A stretch of DNA of 64,000 nucleotides, from NCBI GenBank assembly GCA_028023455.1, contig JAQFVV010012423.1, forward strand, positions 7,482,269-7,546,268, written 5' to 3'. The notes beneath the pieces are model-generated. The model did not search any database, was not told the DNA's origin, and was given only the letters and a program-made list of their open reading frames with translations. Positions within the stretch are counted from its first letter, which is position 1; every line of letters starts with the position of its first letter. Origin of the DNA: Epiperipatus broadwayi. Lineage: Eukaryota > Onychophora > Udeonychophora > Euonychophora > Peripatidae. Shown here in pieces: positions 26,465 to 35,839 of this stretch. The position numbers and the translations under genes are program-made.

Positions 26465-26800
26465 ATAAGAGGTGGGAAAACTTTTTAACAGGTCAGATGG
26501 ACTTCTGAAAAGCCTTTAGCAGGCTGCATGCAAAAAAAATGTTTTTACTTTACAATTGCAGATCATGCCAGAAACTGACTTTACCTTTTCGATAATTTTT
26601 TTACAAAATAAAGTTTTTAAAATCTATTTGAGGTAATCCAACTACAAATGCAAAAATAGTCAGGTACTATGCACAGATTAATCAGCATAGTAATATGTGA
26701 TTGTATACGATTGAAATACTATATTTAGGCAGCCTCTCGTCATTACATTACTGCAGGATTTGGTAGATGGGTAGCTTTTTTTTTTTTTGAGGAGTGGGGA
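26465..26800 (+). mobile_element. Possible hAT-type terminal fragment
   Basis: AGAGGTGGGAAAACTTTTTAA (from 26469) resembles a hAT terminal inverted repeat (CAGxGGTxGGCAAACT). The following CAGGTC..GCAGGCTGCATGC is typical of such ends. No matching second end or target duplication was found. Confidence 0.3.
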
Positions 26801-27406
26801 TGAAATTTCTTCATGTAAGTAAAAGTCCCCAGTACACAATCAGAATATATTATCTAAGTAGATATAAAGACTTGTCACGTGCTTGTTTATATAATTTAAC
26901 ATTTTTGTGACAATTTTTTTTTTAAAATCTTACTCTTGTTCAGGGCTACACAAAATGATTAAAAATCAAGGAACAAATATGAGTGCACATTCACTTTTTT
27001 CTTGTAGAATCTATATATTATATCAATGTGATGTGCTACTCCGTGCACATATTAGTGTACACTGACATTACATTTACCCTAAGAATGTTTTACATTAAAA
27101 AATTTTGAGAGTTCTTAAGGTAACATGATCTCATTTCTAAGTCTTGGGATTTCATCCAATTAACATTCATTTCCAAAAATCTGCCAATTTTTTTTGTCAT
27201 TTTACTATATATACACGAATAATATATATAGTTTTTGTATATTATAATCTATTATACATTAGTAGTAAATAGTTGATTTAATTTTGTTTCTTATATATAT
27301 TTTTGGTAATATTTTTTTTTTTTTAGAATTTATTAAAATAATACTTGGAAATGTTTATTTATTTAATTTTTTATTTGCTAATACTTTTTTTTCTTCTCTT
27401 TTCCAG

Positions 27407-27485
27407 GAAAATTTGTTGAAATGTTTTGACTTTATTGACGTCATACAAAGTGGAAGTCAACTTCCTCTAACTGCTATTATAAAGG
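27407..27485 (+). other. 5' UTR part of the exon carrying the WASP-like CDS
   Basis: A long T-rich tract ending TTTTCCAG (27399-27406) is a strong splice acceptor, so the exon probably starts at 27407 and a first exon lies upstream. The leader contains a two-codon upstream ORF (ATG TTT TGA, starting 27420). One other frame stays open from the acceptor to 27514, overlapping the CDS start. No convincing upstream exon or promoter could be picked out. Confidence 0.55.
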
Positions 27486-28382
27486 ATGGATTTAACAAAA
27501 AATTTTCAGAATAAATACGTGATGACTCTCAAAATTAATAAAATTGATGTGGATGCCATAGAAAATAAAGAAATCAGTGAAAAAAAATCTGAACCTATCT
27601 ATTCAACATCTGTACAGAGTGATACAGTAAATGAAGATCAAAATGCTGTCGACAAAATTACTGAAAAGTATGATTCTCTTGGAAAAGTTAAAAACCAGGA
27701 AATTGATATAACTCCCATTGAGGAAACCAAAGATTTGGTTAATGCACTAAATATATTGACTATGAGAGATGAAATTACAGAGCAGGATTTAGCACAGGTG
27801 GAAATATTTTTTCGAAGCCATAAAACACGTGTTGTTGTTTGTAACAGTATGGCAAATCTTTATTTTACTACAATTGAAAATCTTAACGAGATTAATGCTT
27901 GGCAGCTAACTCACTCAGGCATTCCTGTTTTGTTACTGGACACTGGAGAAACTCGTTCTCGTGTACAGAAAAAATTGCAGCTTATCTTAGCTGAAAGAGG
28001 CACTGGCTTTATTCTTTGGAAAGATATTATTGATGATTTAACAAGCTATAAAGCACCAGAACCTAATTTTCATACTATGTTATTATCGGATGATCATCAA
28101 AAAGTTGCAGGATTTTGTTTTGAAAATTCTCAGGCAGCTACAGAGTTCCTTCATGAGGTTGAAATATTCACTTCAGATCCAGAAAATGTTTCTCTAAGTA
28201 ATGCCAAAAAGAATAAAAAGAAAAAGAAAATGGATAAAAAGTTATTAAAGATTAAATTGCCTAAAAAGTCAGATATTTCACAACCATGCTGCTTTCAACA
28301 TGTAACTAAATTGGATACTAAAGATTCAAAACATTATTATACATTATCCATGTACTTGCAAAATATGGATAATAATAAATAA
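27486..28382 (+). CDS. Short WASP-like protein with WH1 (EVH1) domain and CRIB-like motif, 298 aa
   Basis: Seen: an uninterrupted reading frame starting at an ATG with A at -3 and G at +4. Residues ~1-95 are acidic/lysine-rich and probably disordered. Residues ~98-228 resemble the WASP/N-WASP WH1 domain: ANLYFTT (123-129), W139, FILW (175-178), KAPEPNFHT (189-197), AGFCF (208-212) and FLHEVE (221-226) align with its conserved core. A basic tract lies at 241-252. ISQPCCFQH (264-272) matches the CRIB consensus ISxPxxFxH, but the usual following HxG is replaced by KLD. Known: WASP proteins bind WIP through WH1 and Cdc42/Rac through CRIB, and activate Arp2/3 through VCA. Inferred: a cytoplasmic actin regulator, or a competitor of full-length WASP, because no proline-rich or VCA region follows. 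It could instead be a divergent EVH1 protein or a truncated duplicate. Start choice: first in-frame ATG after the acceptor; M13 is an alternative. Repeats lie on both sides. Confidence 0.72.
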   Translation: MDLTKNFQNKYVMTLKINKIDVDAIENKEISEKKSEPIYSTSVQSDTVNEDQNAVDKITEKYDSLGKVKNQEIDITPIEETKDLVNALNILTMRDEITEQDLAQVEIFFRSHKTRVVVCNSMANLYFTTIENLNEINAWQLTHSGIPVLLLDTGETRSRVQKKLQLILAERGTGFILWKDIIDDLTSYKAPEPNFHTMLLSDDHQKVAGFCFENSQAATEFLHEVEIFTSDPENVSLSNAKKNKKKKKMDKKLLKIKLPKKSDISQPCCFQHVTKLDTKDSKHYYTLSMYLQNMDNNK

Positions 28383-28424
28383 ATAAATAATTTGATTTGT
28401 GTATTGTAAATATATTAACACTTC

Positions 28425-28430
28425 AATAAA
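28425..28430 (+). terminator. Poly(A) signal AATAAA of the WASP-like gene
   Basis: AATAAA lies 42 bases after the stop codon. AATAAA-like strings also overlap the stop codon itself (from about 28375). The 3' UTR would be short. Confidence 0.5.
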
Positions 28431-28439
28431 AATATTTTA

Positions 28440-30700
28440 TCAAATAGAACAAGTGGAAACTATCAGTTTATATACTTAAACTTTAGCTAACATTCCTTCT
28501 TTTGGATAACTATTAACTTTTTTCTGTTTAATTGCATCCCCACCTTCCATTCCCCTAAGTTTAATACTTGGAATATTTTATTCTTAAGGATTGAAGTCAT
28601 AAACGGAAATGTTTGAATGTCGTATTTAAATCTCTACTTCTTTCCTTTTTTTTTAATGCTTTGGAAAATGCTACTGCAGTATTAAAATAAGTACAAGTTA
28701 TAAAATTGTTTTTACAATTTTGTTTGTGCGTATATTATCAACATGTTGATATACGCATTAATAAACATGTTGTTATGGATTCTACCAACACTCCACAATT
28801 GTTTAATTTTCCATTATATTCATTTAAAAAAAGTATGGACATTAAATCATAACAAATATACATTTAAATTATTTTTTATTTTTTTAACGAAATAATTTTT
28901 TTTTAAAAAATCTACAATATTTCTTAACGGTTTTTTTTTTTTTTAATGAAATGTTATAACTTATTAATTATAGTTTTACCGGATACTTGATATTTTATTG
29001 TATGTACAAAAAAATAAGTCAAGACAAAATTATCAATTTAAGTTATTTCAATTAATGTAGATCTTGATAAATTTTGACATTCTTCAATTATTTTATATGT
29101 ATATGGTTTTGCAAATATATACGCGTGTTGGCTTGGTTATACAAGTCGAAGCCTTCATTATCATTTACTAATGATAGTAACGTAATAATGTAAGCTGAAG
29201 GTCAGCTAAGTTTTAAATAAATCTTTCTCACATTTTATAAAAAAAGTCATGTTAAACAATACTGTTTGAACAATGAATTTCCCAGATTATAATTTCCTTC
29301 TAAGTTAAATATTTGTTAAATTGGATATACTTTAATAATAGAATCTGAAACTGTTTGTAACTATTTCGCACCTATACAATTTTATACTGTAGTAATTATC
29401 AGCATTTGTTATTTTTTCATGTTATATTCAAATTTTTGACAATTCACTCATTTTAATGAGTAAGTTAAAAAGAAAATAATGCAGTCTAAATAAATAGCTA
29501 TAATAGTTTGCAAACTAATGTATATTTTTGTTAATAATAAAAAAGCACTATGGCATAAACAGATGTTTGTGTAAATAAGTAATATGTAATTTTTTTTATA
29601 CTATAAGTAATGGTTGATATTAATTTCTTTTTCATTTCAACTCTCTTTTTAAAAATGTGTGTGTGTGTGTATATTTTTTACATCCAATTTTCAAAGTTGA
29701 TCTATAAGGATGTATATTACCGGTAAATAAATTGGCCTGATGATTTATAATTATAGAAAAAACATTCTATAATATATACTGTGTATATTCTATAATTTTA
29801 TTCTTTTCTTAGTTTAGTGTTTAGTATGAAAATATTTGTCAAATAGTTATTGTTTTATTTAAATAATAGTTTTCATTTATAATTCACTGGTTTTCATTTT
29901 GTAAAGAGAAATGGATAGTGAAATCTTAAATGAAATGTGTGACAGTATTTTATAATAATAAATTATCATTCTTCCAGTACTTTGTAAAAGTTATAACATC
30001 ACTTTAATGTTTTTTTGTTTTTTCTTTACAATAAACAATTGTATCTCATATTCAGAATTATGTAGTTTTTTTTTACATTATTAGTTTTTTTCTAATTCAA
30101 ACTCATTGATTTATTGTCAAATCTAATTTTTAAATAAAATATTTTATTTACACTAGAATTCATTCATTCATTGCAAGCATTTTTTTATTAAAATTATCAC
30201 TACTATTTTCTATTATAATTTATAACTTTGTTTCTCTGTATGACTATCAGTTAACAGGACTTAATTCTCATGGCCATTGGTAAGGTTCAATTCCAATAAT
30301 TGTCTATAATGTCTGTTCAAGTTTGGATATATATGGCATTAAAAAATTTAGCTGCAGCAAAACATTTCAAGTATAATATATTTATTTTCTTTTTATTAAT
30401 GAATTAAAAGAATGTTTATCAACTGTTTTCATGTTTTAGTCCCTTTTATTGATTTATTTTTGTGTAGCCTCCTTTAAATTAGTGTTTAATGATGTGAAAT
30501 TCAGAGCCATCTTAATCTTATGGGTTACTAGACCTACAGCTAAGAAGCACCAAGACTTTATTCAAAATTTAAAACCCTAAGTGCGTCAAATAATTATGTT
30601 AAGTTATTCATAAAAGATTCTTACAAATTCAAATTAATAATCATGATGGTAATACTGAATATCAAGCCATAGCTTTTATTCATTTTTGTTTCTATTTTAA
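28440..30700. other. AT-rich non-coding stretch downstream of the WASP-like gene
   Basis: It holds a strong palindrome at about 28726-28759, a (GT)n run at about 29657-29670 and A/T runs. No further exon was recognised. Confidence 0.5.
28726..28759. repeat. Near-perfect palindrome (hairpin)
   Basis: ATCAACATGTTGAT is a perfect 14-base palindrome, extended on both sides by GCGTAT / ATACGC with a 3-base bulge. It lies about 300 bases after the WASP-like gene's poly(A) signal. Confidence 0.55.
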
Positions 30701-30800
30701 CTATAAAAACTCATAATATTTCTTCAAGTCATTGGAAATCTTCTGTTAAGAAATACCAGCCTCTAGAGGTTCATAGACCAAGATTGAGAACTACTGAATT
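30700..30800 (+). mobile_element. Possible hAT-type MITE end
   Basis: The stretch ending GATTGAGAACTACTG resembles the common hAT MITE end (complement of CAGTGGTTCTCAA), preceded by a GTTCATAGACC motif also typical of such ends. The partner end could not be placed. Confidence 0.3.
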
Positions 30801-31264
30801 AAAAGATTCATCATGTGATATAGCTTGAGTGAATTAAAATTCATAATAATTCTCAGAAAATGATGTACAATAAATTTAATTTAAGAAGTCAGTAGCTATT
30901 TGGCAGTATTTTCACTAAATGGAATATCGCTTCAACATATGAATCGCAAAGGATATTGGTAATGCTGAAAGTTAAAAGATTAAAACTATATTGCCAATTT
31001 GAAGATTCAAGTTTAATAAACACTTATATTATCTCCCCCTCCACACACACACTCCATGAACTACATTAATAAAAACGAGGTGGTCAAAAAGTTTCAAGTA
31101 GTCATTATATAAATACCTTGTTCATGACAATATTGAATTGTAAGACATGCTAATTACTCTTAGAAAATGCCAAACAATCATTAGTCATTCCTAGAAATTA
31201 TTTTCAAGTTTTAAGAACTAGAAAGTTTTCTTTGATTTTTATTTTTTAACTGTAAAAAAACAAC

Positions 31265-31385
31265 AACAATGCACTATGGCTTTATTGCTTGGTTGTTCAT
31301 AAAAAGTTTGAGCACCAGAATCAATACTAGGACTCCTGATTCCAAGTCGGATACTCTACCAACTACGCCCAACCATACAGGCTTT
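31265..31385 (-). mobile_element. tRNA-derived SINE-like fragment
   Basis: On the minus strand, GTAGTTGGTAGAGTATCCG (about 31368-31350) is a tRNA D-arm/A-box sequence, followed by a tRNA-like anticodon arm and a degraded B box about 40 bases on. There is no closing acceptor stem, so a SINE or tRNA pseudogene. Confidence 0.45.
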
Positions 31386-31640
31386 ATAACTGTGTTCATT
31401 AGACATGTAGAAAAAATAATTTTCAATTGTGCATGTAAATATGTTGGATTGAATATGTAAATATATAAATACTACGTATGCAAATATTCATTTACATATG
31501 TAAATATATATATATATTGTGTGCTTATATTGTGATTTATAATTATAATATTAATTTAAAATATACTGTTTATTTAACAAATGATTTGCATAGAGCACCA
31601 ATTAAGCTAATGAAAATAATACTTTTGCTATATCATTTAC

Positions 31641-32034
31641 TATGTAAAATTAAGAGCGTGCTAATAACTCTAAACAAGCTTTTTTTTTAATTTATGATAA
31701 ATGCTACTACAAGAGAAGGCATTCAAATCATTTTTATCTTGGATTGTTCCCATCCCCAGACCGGTTTCGACCTATGGGTCTCTTCAGTGAGGAGTTGGGA
31801 CATTAGATCTAAAAAACCAACTCAAGCAAAGCATTTATCTAAAAGCTAATTGTTAGAAGAAGATCTGAAACTTTTAGACATCTACATGTCTTTAAAGTCA
31901 GCTCTCCAACTGACAAAATCATATGGGGACAATCCAAGATAAAAATGATTTGAATGTCTTCTCTTGTAGTAGCATTTATCATAAATAAAAAAAAAGCTTG
32001 TTTAGAGTTATTAGCATGCTCTTAATTTTACATA
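31641..32034 (-). mobile_element. Hairpin element with 110-bp inverted repeats and a hammerhead ribozyme core, Penelope-like or retrozyme-like
   Basis: Arms 31641-31751 and 31925-32034 are near-perfect inverted copies. The 173-base centre contains a hammerhead ribozyme on the minus strand. Known: Penelope-like elements carry minimal hammerheads in their terminal repeats, and small non-coding retrozymes also do. No reverse transcriptase lies inside. Inferred: a stand-alone terminal-repeat unit, or a solo non-coding derivative. Confidence 0.65.
31753..31793 (-). ncRNA. Type I minimal hammerhead ribozyme
   Basis: Read on the minus strand: helix I 5' strand TCCTCA (31793-31788), core CTGAAGA (31787-31781), helix II GACC-CATA-GGTC (31780-31769), core GAAA (31768-31765), very short helix III formed by the palindrome ACCGGT (31765-31760), cleavage-site C at 31759, then helix I 3' strand TGGGGA (31758-31753). 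All conserved core positions match the consensus, and helix I pairs over six bases with one G-U. A two-pair helix III means efficient folding may need a dimer, as reported for related minimal hammerheads. Self-cleavage is predicted between 31759 and 31758. Confidence 0.8.
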
Positions 32035-32497
32035 TTTGTAAGTGCAAGCTATATATAAGTCATGTGACATCTGACTTGTTATTATTACTATTATATCATT
32101 TACTGTAAATTGCAAACTGGAAACTATGTCCGTTGTCTTTAAATTTTATTTGAAAATGTTAGTATTTTATAAACATTTTTTTTTTGTGCACGCATGGCAT
32201 TATTGCAAAAGCATATTATGTACATAACATATATTTATTAACAAGTTTAATTTTCATCAATTTTACGCTATATAACTTATCAATAAATAAATCTGTATGA
32301 GGGCATAAATGTAGAATGTAAGTGGGTATCATTACATCTAGATGTGTGTGGCCGCTCTTATCTTTATAAATTTGAATCTTGCATTTAGAGTTGTAGAGGT
32401 CTCTCTTGTAATAAATTAAGCATTCAAGGAGCATGTACTAAGGTTATAGCCTTATTTAAGTATTAGTAACAGATCTTGTAAATTTGGTAATTGAATG

Positions 32498-32731
32498 TTA
32501 TTAAAACAGGCAAAACTCTCTATACAGTAGTGCCACTCAGTGCAAGCCAGAGTAATCAATGAAATGCCAGAAGGCTTATGCATAAAATCACTATCTAGTG
32601 CCTACTCATCCAATATCCCCAGACTAGTTTTTGGCTTGTGACCTTGAGAGCACTGCACATAGGCATCCATTGATTACTCTGGCTTGCACTGACTGGCACT
32701 ACTGTATGGAGAGTTTTGCCTGTTTTAATAA
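32498..32731 (+). mobile_element. Hairpin element with 64-bp inverted repeats
   Basis: Arms 32498-32561 and 32668-32731 are almost exact inverted copies containing GTGCAAGCCAGAGTAATCAA. A second, more compact copy lies at 49925-50036. A flanking block (AAGAAATGGTAATCATGTGA, about 32752-32771) is shared with that copy in the opposite orientation, so the element is longer than the hairpin. Confidence 0.6.
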
Positions 32732-32947
32732 TAGTTATGAGCAAGCATAAGAAATGGTAATCATGTGATGTAATTGAGTGTTACATAATCTCCTGAGCAA
32801 CTAAGTATCTGATTATTTTATCATTAATCTTTACTTTAATAAATTATATGGTTATATTTTGCACTGCTGTTTAAACACACCTGTATATTTTGAAGATCAG
32901 TGATTTAAAAATTTACTTATGACATACTACAACAAATATATATAACA

Positions 32948-33305
32948 CAGAGGTCCCCAACCTTTTTGCACTTAAGAGCACATTCTATAATACCAGCCAG
33001 GTGGCAGGCACCATTTATTTTTTCAATGTAAATTTATAGTTGGATATTGTTAATAATACACATAATGTACAAAAAAATATTTATTTCAAAAATAAAATTT
33101 TAACATATAATTAACGTTTATATTTTTACGCTGTAAAAGTATAGTATCCCCTACAATTTGATTACAATATAATACAATGATTTATAAGAAATTTTAAAAA
33201 TTAAATTTATTTGTATCAGATAAATAATTTTTTATCGTGTTCGGATAGCGGCGGGCACATGTAAAATGGTCTGCGGGCGCCGTGGGCATAGGGTTGGGGT
33301 GCCTG
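32948..33305. mobile_element. hAT-type MITE with perfect 8-bp target duplication
   Basis: The left end CAGAGGTCCCCAACC and the right end (complement) CAGGCACCCCAACCC form inverted repeats. ATATAACA is duplicated exactly at 32940-32947 and 33306-33313. The 358-bp interior is non-coding, with a GC-rich patch GGGCGCCGTGGGC near 33277-33289, as in other hAT MITEs of this end type. Confidence 0.85.
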
Positions 33306-33859
33306 ATATAACACAATGATTAGCATAATAACCACAAATAAATATATTTAATTCATATCAGTCTATAAATAATTAAATCTGTATAGACATACAATTATAG
33401 TATCAGTGATAATAATAAATTGTCTATGTATTTAAAATAAAAATGAAATTTTTTGTTGCTATAAATAAACAACCATTGTCAATGAAGAATAAATTATGTT
33501 AGTGTATGAGGTAATATTAGGCTGTGGGAGCTTTCTATTACTTAAAGTCACATCTATATATCTAGGAATAGTAGAACCTGATTCTCAATTGATTTTATAG
33601 TTGAAAGAATCTTAACTGCAGCTATGATTTATCTAAATTTTTGTAATTGATACCGAATATAGTTTTAGTAAAATATAATAAAAATTTACTACCAAAAATG
33701 TTTTAATAATTTTTATATAATTTGAATCTTTGGAATGATGTGTATATATATTTTTAATACAAAACTATAATTCTATATAATATAAATTTATTAGTAGTAA
33801 AATGTATTTTCCACTTTTAAATAATATCTAATCAAAGTTTCAATATCCTCAAAATAATA

Positions 33860-35610
33860 AGCAGACATTATAATAGTTGAGTTTTTGGTACAGTCTTTTA
33901 GTTCTGCAATTGTATTTCCATCCCTCAGGGTTCACCATTAAGCACACCCTTCTTTGCTGGGAGAGAACATCAGACACATCACCTATATGGATGATGTTCC
34001 TCTCCTCCCAGGATGAGTTTGTGAGGCTCAAAGAAATTCTGCATCAGTTTGCGTATAAAACTGGTCTGAGAATTAATGAAGGCAAATCGGCCATGTGGTC
34101 CATCTTGACAGGAAAGTAAGTCCTGAGCAGATTAGAAGCATCCCCACAGAAATTTCTAGGCTTCCAGCTTTCCTTTCCCCTTCTGTTAAAATGAGAAACT
34201 TGAAAACTCCCTTCTCACCAAAATAGAAAGCGTAGTGTCATCGCTGTCAAAAATATACCTTTCTTTGTTGGGGAAAGTAGCACTGCTGAACTCTGTAATC
34301 CTACCTAAAATAATATACTACCTTGCTGGCTTTACGCCAATGGTAGCATTCATTAGAAAGGTGGAGATGCTGTGCAGAAGACTGCTGGGGGGGGGGGAGG
34401 CTCTGGTAATTAGTCTTATGCCATTGCAGAAGCCAAAGAATGGACTAGCATTGCACTCCATTAAGATATTCCACAACGGTCACATAACATTATTGTCAAA
34501 CTACTCCACGATAATCCAGAAATGAAATGTCCACTAACAGACAGGCCACCTCCAACACAAAAAAAGCTATGGATACAGCAACAGATTACCTTAGTAGTGC
34601 AAAATATAAAAACCTCAAATTCCTTATTTAATGCTAAACTGTCCTACTGGGAAGTCTACCAAATGGTACCTCAGGGAAGAAATAAAGCAGTCTGCTTACT
34701 CCCAGTAGAAATTCCCAGGTACGTCAAATTGACAAAATTCCTAAAACTCTAGCCAAAACATGTAGATTTCTTGTTAAAAAATAAACCTTGGTGCACTTCC
34801 CACTGGAGCCTTCTTATGCCAACAAAGAAGACATGACTGACCCTAGCTGCCCATTATGCAAGAACAAAGAAGAGTCAATGGATCACATACTTGCTCATTG
34901 TGGACATATCTTAGGAATTTTATCCTAAAAAGTTAAGCCCGACCAGTCCAATGTAATGTTAAAGCTGACCTTGGATAAAGGCATGTTTGGGACTATAAGA
35001 CTCGCTACATTCGTAAACTTTGCCATATGGATTATAAGATGCAAAATGGCATTTGAAAAAAGGGCTTAACCAACTGATAGAAGATATCATGTTTAACCTA
35101 CTCACTAACATAAAGAAGGTCAAAAAAACTTTATCCTGGTTGGCAGACCAAACTTGGAGTCAACTTAAGTTAGAGAATTGATTAACAGGATTGGAATATG
35201 CAGCAGCTGAACAAAATGTTCCTATTCTTAGCAAAGACTGTTAGCAGACTAATCCCAAGATAAAGAACAGAAATTTTGGACATAAAGATCACCGAAGCAA
35301 ATACATGATAGACACAGGGTTTGGCCACCAGAAAAACCCAAGACAGTACTTACCAGGTTTCGCATCAGCTACGTGAATTGTCACCAGCAACTAGGAAGCC
35401 ATCGAGAACACATGGTAAATAAGGACTTATTTATGTTTATTATAGACTTGTTGGAACTATTGGATCCTATTTAGAATCATTGTTAATAGTTTTCCATTAT
35501 ATACATTTTAATTGTGATTAAAGTTTATTTGAAATGATCCTATTTAGAATCATTGTGAATAGTTTTCCATTGTATACATTTTAATTGTGATATAAAGTTT
35601 ATTTGAAATG
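33860..35610 (+). mobile_element. 5'-truncated LINE (non-LTR retrotransposon) relic
   Basis: It begins inside the reverse transcriptase. PQGSPLSTPFF corresponds to the RQGCPLSP block. After a frame change, HITYMDD gives the catalytic YMDD (33984-33995), then SQDEFVRLKEIL and TGLRINEGKS. Further on come LSLLGKVALLNSVILPKI and the C-terminal zinc-knuckle-like CPLCKNKEES..HILAHC (about 34848-34902). There are multiple frameshifts. The 3' tail ends in two copies of a ~73-bp unit. The clade is uncertain (L1/Tx1-, CR1- or jockey-like). Confidence 0.7.
35463..35609 (+). repeat. Two tandem ~73-bp units at the LINE 3' end
   Basis: Units 35463-35535 and 35536-35609 differ at only a few positions and both end in GTTTATTTGAAAT. 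They sit at the 3' terminus of the LINE relic. Confidence 0.75.
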
Positions 35611-35839
35611 AAAACCATTCAGAATTTTTTTTTTAAAACTATAACAATATAATTTTAGTAATGGCTGCTTTCATGAATTGCAGTACATTAAAAAAAATAA
35701 TCATAAATGCTATTTACAAAAACCTGGAAAAAATAAAAAGTGTAAAAAAAACCCTTTATTTGCTCAAAATGTACTAATTGATTTATTGAAAAAAAAGAAA
35801 GAATAGATTTAAATTTTATTTCATGGGGAAAAAATAATC

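Noticed and set aside
27284-27514. 76-codon frame upstream of the WASP-like CDS as a separate gene
   Set aside because: Its first half is the T-rich intron end before the acceptor at 27406 and reads as low-complexity hydrophobic residues. Only the part after 27406 could be exonic.
33849-34031. Minus-strand open frame opposite the LINE
   Set aside because: It is the shadow of the plus-strand reverse transcriptase around YMDD.
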